DNA of 64,000 nt from Lithobates sylvaticus (lineage: Eukaryota > Chordata > Amphibia > Anura > Ranidae). Position 1 is the first letter of the stretch; each line of letters begins with the position of its first letter. The position numbers and the translations under genes were made by a program. Below are positions 20,895-31,839 of the stretch, one piece after another. Location of the stretch: contig CM053030.1 in assembly GCA_028564925.1 (NCBI GenBank), positions 408,833,738 to 408,897,737 of the forward strand, given 5' to 3'. Below the pieces are notes generated by a model that was not told where the DNA came from, did not search any database, and saw only the letters and a list, made by a program, of their open reading frames with translations.

Positions 20895-22940
20895 TGAAGC
20901 CAAGGAAAAGAGTCGTGGATTACATCTACCTGTCTCCAGGAGCACAGAGAATGCCCAGTCTGTCGGTCTCTTTGAGTCTCTTCATGCCTGTTTGACTCTC
21001 TGTCGCTGACAGGGGGTCCACCTGCTCCGGTAAGCATACATCCGTTAAAGTATTATTCCAGAAAGTACCATATGAGAAGATTCTTGATTCAAGACATCCA
21101 CGTCCTGATATCATTATTTTATATGGGACACTTATGTTCATATTGTTTTCACAATAATTTAGTTATTGGACACTTTTTGGTTTATTAGTTCACCACACGG
21201 AGAACTTTATATTTGATTTTCACTTTTTTCTTTGTTTATAGGTTTGACACCTATTTATTTCTTTTTTTAGCGCTACATTTCCACTCACATTGCTTTTGAA
21301 TTTTTGTCACATTCTAGTGTAGCTGCTTGTGTTGTTTTTGTTCACCTTTTTGAATTTAGCGCAGTATTTCCTTTATCCACATTCATAATTGTTGGCCAAC
21401 AATTGTGTGGCCGTGTGTATACAAGACAAGTTTGAGCCAACGCCCGACAAAATTCCACGGTTTTGTTGGCCAACAATACGATTTCGTGTATGAGGCTTTA
21501 TTGTAAATTAGGTCTAACTAAAGGTCTATATAGGAGGAACCAGGACCTCCTTCCTCCTGACTGAGACAAGGCTTAAGCCTTCCCAGGCTATTCTGCTCTC
21601 CTGTCCCAGCAGAAAAATATAAAGCAATTCTATCGTGTTCCACAAGTGCTGAAAGGTATAAACTTCTCTCCAGAAAACATTGACGCCTGTTTTATTTGGA
21701 GGCACTCCAGGGCTTTGTGCATTTTTTCTTTATTGAGCTTTTCTCTGCCTCTAACGTTACAGCAAGCCTTAGACAGCGCAGTCCCATTGTTCACATCTTT
21801 TCTTATAAATGTTGATTTATATTAGAGGTCAGGTTTCTTGATACAACCAATTGCTTATTTTTGTAATTAAAGTGGAAAGTAGAAAAATATGCCCTTAGTG
21901 ATGTGTTTTCCTCCCGGCATTTAAAGCTGAACGTTCGGCACAAAAAACGTTCATTTAAATATATTTCTCAGTAGCCAAAAAGGATATAAATGTTTTAGGA
22001 AAAAATATACTTCAATGAATTAAACAGTAAAGTTAGCCCAATTTTTTTTGTATAATGGGAAAGATGATGTTACACCGAGAATTGTGATCTTTATTCTAAG
22101 CAAAAAAAAAATGTGATTCTCATTTTATCAATAATCGTACAGCTCTAGCGCATATATGCGGCCTCTCGGCGGGTGGGCTTTAACGGCGAGAGACCACATA
22201 TATATGCAGCAGTATGTAAACAGTTTTCTGTGCTAAGAGCGTGCACCCTGCACAGTCTCCGACGGGGACCAGAAAGCTCCTGATGCATACTTGCAATTAG
22301 GAGCTTTCATGTGACCAACATGCCAATCACAGCAGTCACATGACCCAAATGCCAGCCTCCCGCCATTTAGAAGTGTCAGGAGGTGGGGGGGGGGGGGGGA
22401 CAGGTATGACGTGCCAAGGTAAGTCAGATTAGGGAGGGAGAAAAGAAATGCAGGCGAGGTGACAGGACAAACTCTGCTGCCAAGGAGACACAAATAAGTT
22501 AAACATACAAGGATAATGTTTTTATCTTATCTCCCTGATATTCTCTCCTTTCTTCCTCAGCAGCAGCAGCTTTTGCCTCAGCACTTAAAGCTTCTGTAGC
22601 GTTCTTCTCTAGCTTAGCCAAGACATACAATCAAGGGTAGAAATGCAAACATTTTAATTAAAGAAAGTAACATATAGTTTTTGAGACAGAGGAGAGAAAA
22701 CACAGTAAGGAAGTGACTGCTCTGGGCTCCAGCAATGAGAAATGGGGGCCACGATGGAGGCAATTTCCAGCACACACTAATTTTGGTAGAATAATTATTA
22801 ATGTGAAATGTATGCTCTTTTTTAAAAGTGATAAAGTATACTTAAGCGCTGATATAATTAAAAAAATTGGTTAAATTAAATAAGAATACCAAATGACATC
22901 AGCTGCAACCATTCAAAAAGTGATCTGACACTAATTAAGT
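20895..22940. other. mixed repeat fragments and unassigned DNA
   Basis: Fragments seen: 21391-21493 (TTGGCCAACAATTGTGTGGCCGTGTGTATACAAG ... CGTGTATGAGGC, GTACACACG-type MITE); 21923-21960 (TTTAAAGCTGAACGTTC, T2/Kolobok-like end); 22090-22152 (ATAATCGTACAGCTCT, hAT-like right end); 22155-22480 a GC-richer segment with CTCTCGGCGGGTGGGC. 22755-22803 repeats 2477-2521. 21160-21330 has a transposon-tail look (TTTTTTTAGCGCTACATTT) but I cannot assign it. No gene seen. Confidence 0.4.
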
Positions 22941-23591
22941 GATATATTATATTAATGGTGCGCTAAAATCAACCTTTTAAAAATTGCACAGTGCCCCGTC
23001 ACATATACACGTTGCGTCACCTGTGATGCAACACATCGGAAGGAGCCAGTGACGTCACTCCAGTGTTCTGCTACACGGGAGGTGCAGTGAGGAGTAAGTC
23101 AACGAGCCTGGCTGTTACGATACGCCTGGTACATCTGTGCATATGTGAGTTTATTTATATTAACACCAAGCACAGTTTTAAAGTAATATTGCGCGTAATA
23201 TGTCATTTATCCCTTCTCTAAAATGTTTTTTTAACCAAGAATTTACAGAGAAGCGGGAAGTTTTTTATGCAAAACTCCACTCTGAAATACCATAATTTAA
23301 AGTCAATCTGATCGCTACATGTATGTGGAAATTCAGTGACAATTTGTGCCTAACTTGGAAGGTGAGCGCGCATTTCATATTCTAGGTGGTGATTATTTAT
23401 TCAATATTCATTCACTTACGGAGGACTTTCACCTAATAATCTTATTATTTATTTTTATATTTGTGATGTCATAATTTTTATTTGTTATTTGAGTCACATT
23501 TCTTGTCACACCATATTAGCATGTGTATATGTTAAGGGGCACTGTGCAATTTTAAAAGGTTGATATTAGAGCACCATTAATATAATATATC
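22941..23591. mobile_element. 651-bp element with about 70-bp terminal inverted repeats, unassigned family
   Basis: The first 70 bases (GATATATTATATTAATGGTGC...TTGCACAGTGCCCC...CACATATACAC) are repeated inverted at 23522-23591. The middle has no long frame. Terminal repeats this long with simple A/T ends could be a fold-back or MITE-type DNA transposon. No target duplication is evident to me. Confidence 0.7.
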
Positions 23592-24403
23592 TTTTTTAAA
23601 AGAACATTCATTGTTACCAAACGGTTATGGGTAAAGTTCCGCTTTAAAAGAAAAAACATTTAATGATGTAATAATGATTACAAAGCTTCACAATTTGAGT
23701 CTTTTATATCAGCTTTAAATATGTAGCTATGAATATGTCCAATAACGTGTTATAACAGGAAAAGTAACTTTTTTGTTTTAGTGAACCTTTAATGCAGTGC
23801 ACCAACAATCAGCCTACTCTGTAAAGCTATTATCTGCAATGCCTTTTTATAGCGCTAATAAATATAAAGGAACGCTTGCTTGTTCAGTATGAACTTTGCT
23901 CAGCATGTAAGCTGAGAAGCACATTCTTTGGTAACAGCCATACAAAGAGGATTGGACAGCAGCCCAAATCTCTAACTTCATAGTAGCAATGTTTGATGGA
24001 TTAGTGCTCTGTCAAATATTTATGTAGCTGCTCTGTTTCATATTGGAGCTCATCATGACGGAGCTAAGATATGTTTAGGATCCTCACAAAACTCTTTACC
24101 CCCAAAGTTATGTTTACACTTTCTCTTTCTCTGAAAAGTGATCTGGCAACCAGCTGCCTCCTTGAATGCCTTATTTTATTTGCTGAATGGTCATTTTCAA
24201 CGAGCCACAACCGTGAGCCAAGCATTTTACTCTCAACATGGCCCCATTGACTGAGTTTGAGTTTGACAGAACTGGACATGCCAAATTAAAATTGCCCTGA
24301 CTGTATAGTAGGCTTTAGTTGGTTATTTTTTTATTTTTTGGAGGGGGGGGGGGGGTGTAGCGCCTAAAATAAGTGCCTGTTTTTAAATAATTCATACACA
24401 GTA
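23592..24403. other. unique DNA; T2-like end 23620-23647; poly-G 24343-24356
   Basis: GGGTAAAGTTCCGCTTTAA at 23629-23647 is a T2/Kolobok-like right end. 23830-24060 is non-repetitive and could be a conserved noncoding piece. No gene seen. Confidence 0.35.
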
Positions 24404-24812
24404 CAGGGGGTCCCCGGGTTACAAACAAGATAGGGACTGTAGGTTTGTTCTTAAGTTGAATCTGTTTGTAAGTCTGAACAGGTACATTTTGTAAGCGTAG
24501 CTCCAGCCATATGGATAGCATAGGGAAGGGTTATAACCCCTGTAACATTTGCTTTACTGTCTGTGCCCCTGTGCAGAAGATTTCACCTCACCTTCTGTCC
24601 CAATGACAATTGGATTTAGAACATTTTGGGATGTTAGGGGAAACATGGACTGGTGATAAAGTATCAGTGGAGACACCTTTTTCCCATATTAACTCTTACA
24701 GGAGGGAATTTCCCTTCCTAGGGGTAGATTTCCTCTCACTTCCTGTTGTCTCCCTCCGTTTGTAAGTAGGAGTCGTTTGTAAGTCGGATGTTTGTAAGTC
24801 GGGGACCCCCTG
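24404..24812. mobile_element. Tc1/mariner-type MITE (pogo/Tigger-like) with TA duplication
   Basis: CAGGGGGTCCCCGGGTTACAAAC at the left is inverted as GTTTGTAAGTCGGGGACCCCCTG at the right. TA flanks both sides (24402-24403, 24813-24814). The CAGGGGGTCCCC terminus resembles pogo/Tigger-group ends. 409 bp, no transposase frame. GTTTGTAAGT is repeated several times near each end. Confidence 0.8.
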
Positions 24813-24926
24813 TAAAGCCCAAACAAGACATTACAATATAAGGCCCCAAAACAATAAAGAACAATCCCAATGACCTAAATGAGAGCAGGGTTTTTGAAAG
24901 AAAAATATTTAAAATACCAGAAAATT

Positions 24927-25110
24927 CGAGCTGCACGATCAATTGTTAAACAATCGTGATCTCAATTTAAACACCCAACACAATCTTAATCCAGCATTTC
25001 CACGATTCATGTAACAAGTGCAGCTCAGTTCCCTGCCCCTAGCTGTCAAAAAAAAAAAAAGATAAAAACAGCCGGCTTGTTTATCAACAACATTGTTCAG
25101 TGCTGAAAGA
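24927..25110. mobile_element. hAT-like fragment (GAGCTGCACGATCAATTG end)
   Basis: The left part GCTGCACGATCAATTGTTAAACAATCGTGATCTC resembles hAT termini of the form AGGGCTGCACGATTAATCG. The partner end is not found. Confidence 0.35.
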
Positions 25111-26040
25111 GAGATAAGAAGAAACATTGTATCTTTCTGTTCATTTACAGATCAAAGGGATAAACTTCCATCTACAAATGAGGTCAGTTTATATGCTTAG
25201 TTGCTTAATCACATGACAAGTCACACAAATGTAAATAGAGCCTCATTGTTATTCACAGTATTACACCTTGGATTCACGTGTGCTATCTACCCCCTTTGTT
25301 TGAAACATATTGCAGTCCATGTGGATTGGGCCCCATGATTGTGGTGACTGGGGGAAGAATTGCTCTAGGTGGTTTGTTCTCTACACACACGATGAAACCA
25401 CCAGGATCTTTTTTTACTATCAGTGGATATTTTTTTTCTTTACTTACAAACTGTTTATTTCAGTAACAGCATACAAAAGGTTCAGTGCAGAAATATGCAA
25501 TAGACCATAGCAAAGAGTTGGCATCAAGGATATAACAGTTTATATGGACATAGAAAATGTCATATAAAAAGGGTAATACAATCAAACAAGCATTTTAAAA
25601 ACCTTGTATAAATGTACCTTGTGATGGTACTGTCATTAAATGTAGAAAAGGAAAGCAAAAATAAAATCACTAAATTTTTCAAAAAATAAGTTTTGATACT
25701 GGTCGTATAAAGTATCAATCCAAAAACAAGTGTCTATTACAAGACCATATGTCCCATTTTCAGTGGATAATTTTTTAACCACGTTAACTACTCCATAGGT
25801 GACCCACACGTGTTAATGTGCCAAATTTGTAAAGCATATGTGACACTTTTGGTTCTGACAGCTACTCGTGCGCCATATTCAGTATCTACCTACTTACCCT
25901 GCGTTGTGCTTTCCGGAGTGTTCAGATTAGGGGGACATGAAGCACATAGGGTGGACAATGGACATGCCCAAAAGTCTAATGTTTATGGATACGAATCAAT
26001 ACCATGGTCAACAGGGCTTTAAATTTGAACTTATGCAAGG
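25111..26040. other. unassigned DNA
   Basis: No gene or defined repeat boundary is visible. The part 25800-26040 may be further 5' sequence of the L1 fragment that follows, but no L1 peptide motif was recognised there. Confidence 0.35.
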
Positions 26041-26042
26041 AC

Positions 26043-26520
26043 CCCTGGGAGGCACTGCTACATAAGCCTATAATGGGCATAACAAAGAGGGAGTGTGCTC
26101 TAGTGACTCATATTTTTATGGCCACTAAACAGACAATCGCTAAGGCTTGGAAAACGTCTGCATCTGGCAACCATGGTTAAGTCATTTCCCTACTATGGGA
26201 CTGCCTACTTGCTTTTTAAATATATAACTCATGGCGATAAGTAATCCACATCTGTGATGGGTCCCCCAGGGTATACTGACCCCCACCCTGCCCCCTCCCC
26301 TATCTATCCTTTCCCTCTTTCTTCCCTCTTTTACCTTAATGTATTGTCATTATTTCATTTTCTGGCAATCATGTCCCTCTCTCCACTCTTCTAAGGGTTC
26401 ACCCTCTCACATAACTTTATGTCTCCCATCGAGCAAGGCCGCATGTCTGCCTGCATGATATGCAGAGCTTCTTAGAGATATTTTCCTAAATTTACGTTGA
26501 ACCCCTGTTCAGAGATGTTT
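26043..26520 (+). mobile_element. L1 (Tx1-like) LINE 3' end
   Basis: A frame from 26043 reads PWEALLHKPIMGITKRECAL, then VTHIFMATKQTIAKAWKTSA, and stops at 26180. That is the ORF2 C-terminal motif of amphibian/fish L1 (HI...ATK.TIAKAWK). A pyrimidine-rich 3' UTR follows (CCCCACCCTGCCCCCTCCCCTATC). A second copy with the same KQTIAKA motif is at 56003. Severely 5'-truncated. Confidence 0.75.
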
Positions 26521-26592
26521 CCATATATCAACGCTTAATATTGCTGTTAAAGTTGACCATAACCTAGTATTTTTGTAAATTTAACTAATTAG

Positions 26593-27371
26593 CCACTTCA
26601 GTACAGGGCACTTTCTCTCCTTCTGGCCCAGGACAATTTTCAGCTTTCAGCGCTGTCACATTTTGAATGACTATTGCACAGTCATACAACACTGTACCAA
26701 AACTACATTTTTATAATGGTCTTCCCACAAATAGAGCTTTCTTTGGTGGGCACTGATGAGGAGACGCTAATATGTAAAATTGAGGTGGCACTGATATGCA
26801 GCACTATTGGGCACCGATGGGCTACACTGATATGCAGCACTGATGGACACTGATAGGTGGCACTGATGGGCACTAATAGATGGTACTGATAGGCAGCGCT
26901 GATGAGAAGGTACTGACAGGCATTACTGATGGACATTTGTGAAAGGCACTGACAGGCGTTACTATGGGCACTGATTGGCACTTTGGGCACTGGCAATTTG
27001 GGTGGGCACTGACTGGCAGCTGATGGGCACTGATTGGCATTGTAGTGGGCACCTCTGATAGGTGCTGCACTGATGCTTATTATCTGTGCACACCCACCCC
27101 TCTGACAGGAGAGCCGCAGATCGGCTCTCCCTGTCAGCACAAACCGAGGAAAGCTGATTACCGGCACTTCCTGGTTCACGCTGTGATTGGTCACAGCTGA
27201 TCACGTGGTAAAGAGCCTCCGTCAGAGGCTCTTTACCATGATCAGAGATGCGGTGTGTAAGAGTGCGGGCACGCGATCGTGGCTTATTCTGATGGACGTG
27301 ATATGTCGCCCAGTCAGGATAACGGAACCACTTCCTGGCCGTCATTCTGCTATAGGCCTGGCGGGAAGTGA
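26593..27371. mobile_element. TTAA element (piggyBac-like) with internal minisatellite
   Basis: It starts CCACTTCAGTACAGGGCA after TTAG (26589-26592, a changed TTAA). It ends GGCGGGAAGTGA before TTAA (27372-27375). Inside, 26740-27070 is a loose tandem repeat of the type GGCACTGATGGGCACTGATAGG. The related array on the other strand is at 44590-44760. The 163-codon minus-strand frame here is made of this repeat and is not a gene. Confidence 0.65.
26740..27070. repeat. degenerate GGCACTGAT minisatellite
   Basis: Roughly 10-12 bp words GGCACTGAT / GGGCACTGAT repeat with variation, about 25 times. Confidence 0.75.
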
Positions 27372-27970
27372 TTAAAGCTGAACTCCAGCTTTTGATGTAC
27401 TTTACATAGCTAACTTGGGCCCAGCTGGCCCAAACAAACTATGTCCCTCACTAACATGTAAGGGCCCTGGAACTGCGGTATAAGGCTCCATTCACACTTG
27501 TGTGACTTGTCATGCAACTTTAGACATTAAAGTCCCATGAAAAGTTGTTTCCCATGTTTTCCAATGATACCCATTCATATATGTGCGACTTAAAGTTGTA
27601 GCAACTTCAAAGTAGTTCATGCACTGCTTTGGTCCGACTTTCATGCAACTTGAGGGCCATAGACTTCAACGTTAACCCTCAATAATTGCATGAATGTTGT
27701 ACCTGAATGTTACACAATGCAGTTGTCCATTATCACTGGTCAAAGCCAAAGTTGTTTTCAAGTTGCACCGATCCAGAGTTGCGCCACAGTTGCACTCCAA
27801 AGTTGGGGCAACTTTGAAGTCGTACAAGTGTGAATGGAGCCTAAACTGTATGTAGCAGAGGCTACATGCAGCATACCGCACTGTGTCCAAGGTTGGAGCT
27901 GAGACTTCCTCTCTCATACTTGGAACACAGTAGATTCTGTCTGATCGGCGCTCAGCCATTCATAGAAAGC
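27372..27970. mobile_element. T2/Kolobok-like MITE (TTAAAGCTGAACTCC) interrupted by a Harbinger MITE
   Basis: It starts TTAAAGCTGAACTCCAGC at 27372, sharing its TTAA with the previous element. Body sequence resumes after the Harbinger insert with CTGTATGTAGCAGAGGCTACATGCAGCATACCGCA. The right end is not resolved. Confidence 0.5.
27484..27841. mobile_element. PIF/Harbinger MITE, 358 bp, TAA duplication
   Basis: Ends GGCTCCATTCACACTTGT and ACAAGTGTGAATGGAGCC are perfect inverted copies. TAA flanks both sides (27481-27483, 27842-27844). The inside is dominated by AAAGTTG words in both orientations. Confidence 0.88.
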
Positions 27971-28042
27971 AATGTATTATAGCAATTGATACAAAACTTC
28001 AGTCATAGAGAGGCAGACTGATGATGTCACACCCTCTGACTT

Positions 28043-28062
28043 TTTTTTTTTTTTTTTTTTTG
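28043..28062. repeat. poly-T tract
   Basis: About 20 T in a row between MITEs. Confidence 0.85.
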
Positions 28063-28107
28063 GCAGAGCGAATTGACACTTTTGTACTCTGATTCTGGTA
28101 TTTCTTA

Positions 28108-28505
28108 GGCCCCTTTCACACGAGGCGGGCTCCGCTTCCACGGAGCCCGCCTCTGTCCGCCGGCTCAGCGGGAAATCTCTCCGTTGATCTCCGCTGAGCC
28201 GGCGGATGACGAGTCCCTCTCTGCTCACTGAGCAGGGAGGGGCTTATGAGCGCCGCTGGCCTCTATGGAGAGATCGGATGAAAACGGACAGTGTGTCCGT
28301 TTTCATCAGATCTCACCCGATCCGATAGCGATGGATCTGGACGTAGAGCCATATGTCTGCTTTTGGCGGATCGGACCGGGTCGGATGTCAGCGGACATGT
28401 CTCCGTTGACATCCGACGCTCCATAGACTAACATGGAGCGCCTGTTCAGATCCGCCGTCAAAACTGACAGGCGGATCTGAGCGGTCCGATCGTGTGAAAG
28501 GGGCC
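28108..28505. mobile_element. PIF/Harbinger MITE, 398 bp, TTA duplication
   Basis: GGCCCCTTTCACACGA and TCGTGTGAAAGGGGCC are inverted ends. TTA flanks both (28105-28107, 28506-28508). The GC-rich inside has GCCGGCTCAGCGG/CCGCTGAGCCGGC hairpins and TCCGTTTTCATC. Confidence 0.92.
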
Positions 28506-28508
28506 TTA

Positions 28509-30026
28509 CTGTATTTTGTTCTTTGGATGTTTCTTGCTTGTGTGGCTCATTGACATACTGAGCCCTACTGTTGCTTATTCTGTATACTGTGTATATTGCT
28601 CAATTCTTTCAATAAAAACATTGCGAAAGGAAATGTACAACAATGTAGTGCTCAAGCCATTGAAATTGCTTTGGGCATTAAGATGTAACACATCTCTAGT
28701 GTTTAAGGGGCTTAATAAAGCAGTTAGGCTTCTAGGTAAACTGGCCCTTTAATAAAGTGGATAAGAGCTGCTTTATAAAGCATATTTTCTTTGTCACAAT
28801 CTGAAATAACAAAACCACTGACCTCCAAACAGCGCATCAGTGGCGACTTGACAAATATGTGTTTATTGCCAGAAGAACGAGTTCACAGCAGTATTTTGCG
28901 TCTCCTCGCCAGCACAAAGTCTATATTTGCTGGGAAATAAAAGAGAATATTATCATTTAGAAGCATCACTGTCTTTTTGGTTGCTTTGTATTGAACTGTT
29001 TATATCATTCATCAACTACAGACGTGTTCTTACCACCCAGGAAACGGCTAAGAAGGGAAAGTTTCAGCGAACAGATTGACTATGATCAGCACTGGCTGTA
29101 ACATCAATCTTTATAGCAATCAGCGGGAGCCAGACCCCTTCTGTTAGATATCTATTTGTTTACAGTCAGTTCTCACAATTGTAAAATGAGGTTGGACTTT
29201 ATTAAATGCAAACAGTGTACTTTATCCTGTGCCAAGGCGACAGTCTAAATTCTCGCTACGTGCAATCTCAGGAAAACAAAATCATTTAGATTCTGTTAGT
29301 GGACTTTTTATGAAAGCATTATGTTCTACTAGTATAATCTGCCTAGCTCCTTTAGATGTGTAAAGTGAAAATAAGGGAAAAAAGCATTACTCTGGGTTTG
29401 TTCTGGATTAAGGAGACTCTCCAGCTGCATGGCAGTGACTGCAGCTTCGCAAATCTCTGTGCCAACCTCTTTAGTTTGATGATCCTAACTCCGTTTGTAG
29501 TGATCTGTGTGTAAGAGAGTGTATTGTAAGACTCCAGAAGTTGCCAAGGATAGAAGCAATCTGTCTTTATGCAGCCAGAGGCTACTCGCGTATGGCCATT
29601 CCACAATACACCTCTTCACAAATAATGTAAGAAATGGGCAAACAAGACATTTGCCCATATTATAAGATCAATTTAAACACTATTTTTTCCTATAGATATA
29701 TAATGTAGCACTTTGATAATAAACTTCTAATTTTGTCAATCGTTGCATTGGAGTACATTGAAAAATCTTATACTCACGTGACATGATTATTAGGGAAGCG
29801 TTCTGCTTTACCTATGGATTTTTCCAATCCCATGTTAAAATCTGTTACAATTAAAATATAAACTTGTCTTGTTCCTGAAGGATTAAATCTTATATGGTGT
29901 CTGTCTAAATGAGCCCTTTGTATTTGTTTTCTAGATGCAGGTAACTTTAGTCTGGCCCCTAGTTAATTAAAGCCACCTTTTTTCCTAAGATCTTGGACAG
30001 CTGGCAATGACCAAAGATACATAGGA
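28509..30026. other. unique DNA, possible conserved noncoding island 28830-29300
   Basis: 28509-28630 ends CAATTCTTTCAATAAAAACATTGCGAAAG, reminiscent of an L1 3' tail, but the body is absent. 28830-29300 is non-repetitive, with words such as CTGGCTGTAACATCAATC, and looks like a conserved noncoding element. No exon was found. Confidence 0.3.
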
Positions 30027-30819
30027 GTTGATATACTAGGCAAATACCATATTTTCCGGCGTATAAGACGACCCTTTACACTTAAAAAAACTGGCCAAAA
30101 AACAGGGGTCGTCTTATACGCCGGGTCAGTCCCTCGGTTGCCTGCTGGATGTGCTGTAATACTGTATGTAGCTTCGGCTACATTTAGTATATACCGCTGA
30201 GCCAATCCCAGTGAGCGATGTATTCAAATGAATACAGAGCATGCTCGGATTGGAGTAACAACCTCTGCCAATCCGAGCAGGCTACTTACAATAGCCTGCT
30301 CGGATTGGCTTTGAGAGTCAGAGAGGCGCGGGCTGATGATGATACAGCCTCTGCCAATCCAAGCAGGCTTTGTATTCTTTAATAGAATACATCGCTCGCC
30401 ATGATTGGCTCCAGCACCAGCAAGAAGGAAGAAGGAAATGGCTCCAGAAAGAACGAAGAAGAAGGATATGAAGCGTTGGAAGCCTCGGAAGGGGGGGTCG
30501 TCTTAAATGGTGAGTACGGGCAAAAGATCTTAAAAACCTGTAGAATTAGGGGGTCGTCTTATACGCCGGGTCGCCTTATATACCAGCAAATACGGTAAAC
30601 TGTGCACTTTGCAAGTGTAGTTGCTCCAAAGTTTAGTAAATGATGTGATGCTTCACTTTGCAAAGAATACCCAATCACATGGAAGGAAAAGAAAAAAACA
30701 GCATCTTTGTTTATACATGATTGGATGATGGAAGTCAGCAGAGCTTCCGCTCATTTACTAAACTCTGGAGCAACTGCACTTGCAGAGTGCATGACCTATT
30801 TGCATTTAGTAAATCAACC
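30027..30819. mobile_element. palindromic GATTTACTAAA-type MITE split by another MITE
   Basis: The left end GTTGATATACTAGGCAAA (30027-30044) and the remainder from 30598 (CTGTGCACTTTGCAAGTG ... TTTAGTAAATCAACC) make one copy of the family at 15761. It is split by the TA-flanked element 30047-30595. Confidence 0.75.
30047..30595. mobile_element. TA-flanked MITE with CCGGCGTATAAGACGAC termini
   Basis: CCATATTTTCCGGCGTATAAG at the left and the inverted CTTATATACCAGCAAATACGG at the right. TA lies on both sides (30045-30046, 30596-30597). GGGTCGTCTTATACGCCGGG occurs inverted again just inside each end. The body includes repeated GCCAATCC(G/A)AGCAGGCT. Superfamily is uncertain; the TA duplication suggests a Tc1/mariner-type transposase. 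Confidence 0.75.
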
Positions 30820-31045
30820 TCATAGCTTCACTTCAGCTGTGAGCAAGTAATCAAAATACTTAATCTCCTATAGATGTTTTGCTTATCATGAAATAATCAA
30901 TTGTGAAAAATAAAACCAAAAAATGAAAGAAGAAAAAAGTCCATATAGTGATAATGTTCATCCAGAAATGTGTGAACAATCCGTCACCAGAACATGCAGA
31001 ATCTTAAGTGTAAGCCTCCACTTTATAAATCGATTCGCTTAACAA

Positions 31046-31325
31046 AACTTGTTGACCTCCTGTTTTGGAAGTTCAATCTCGCTGGTGGCTCATAACCCAG
31101 CCAGGGCCTTTGTGTTCATCCAGTAAACGAATGGCCGTAGTACCAAGATCCACCACTTTAAAGGTACTCAATTGTATAGATTCAAAACTTATTGACCTCC
31201 TGTCACGGAAGGCCAATCTCACTCGTGGCTCGTGATCCAGCCAGGGCCTGTGTATCCGTCCAGATGACGAATGGACTGAGTACCAAGATCCACCACTTAA
31301 AGGTACTCGATCGTATAGATTTTCC
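31046..31325. repeat. tandem duplication, about 140-bp unit, two copies
   Basis: TTGACCTCCTGT...GGCTC.T.A.CCAGCCAGGGCCT..GTGT...ACCAAGATCCACCACTT.AAAGGTACTC runs from about 31050 and again from about 31191, roughly 85-90% alike. Family unknown. Confidence 0.85.
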
Positions 31326-31839
31326 AAGAAAACAGCTTACCATAGCATTAAATCGTTTAGAAAAACGTATTGCTTAAAAACAAATGCACTTACATCAAAT
31401 ACCATGGAATCACGCATATAATAAAAAAAAGGCCAGAAGTGACCTCTACAACTTTGTGACATATGCTTCCAAAGGCTAGTCATACATACATTTAAGTTTT
31501 CTTTTGTTCAGTCTGCTTGGAGGAATCTCCCCGGCCTGCCAGCCTGCCTGAACATTAACTGCATCAGATTGCTTGCAGGTCTTCTTAAACTGAGACATTT
31601 CTACCTGGCTCCTTTGAATTTAAGATCAAAGTTTGTCAAGCTGGGTGGTGCGGACAAGGCCACCAATGGTTTGAATTTCGGCTGATTCAGCAGGATTGGC
31701 AGCATAAGAGAATCTTTGAACAGGGCTATTAAGAGCAACAGTTAATGTATCCCATGTGTTTGTTTTATATATCTTTCTTATTTAATTTAGTTGACAGAAC
31801 TAATATTACCATTGGCTTAGTTCACAAAAAGTGAACTTT
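31326..31839. other. unassigned DNA
   Basis: No recognised gene or boundaries. Confidence 0.35.

Noticed and set aside
26703-27194. 163-codon minus-strand frame rich in CPSA/ISA words
   Set aside because: It is the translated GGCACTGAT repeat inside a TTAA element.
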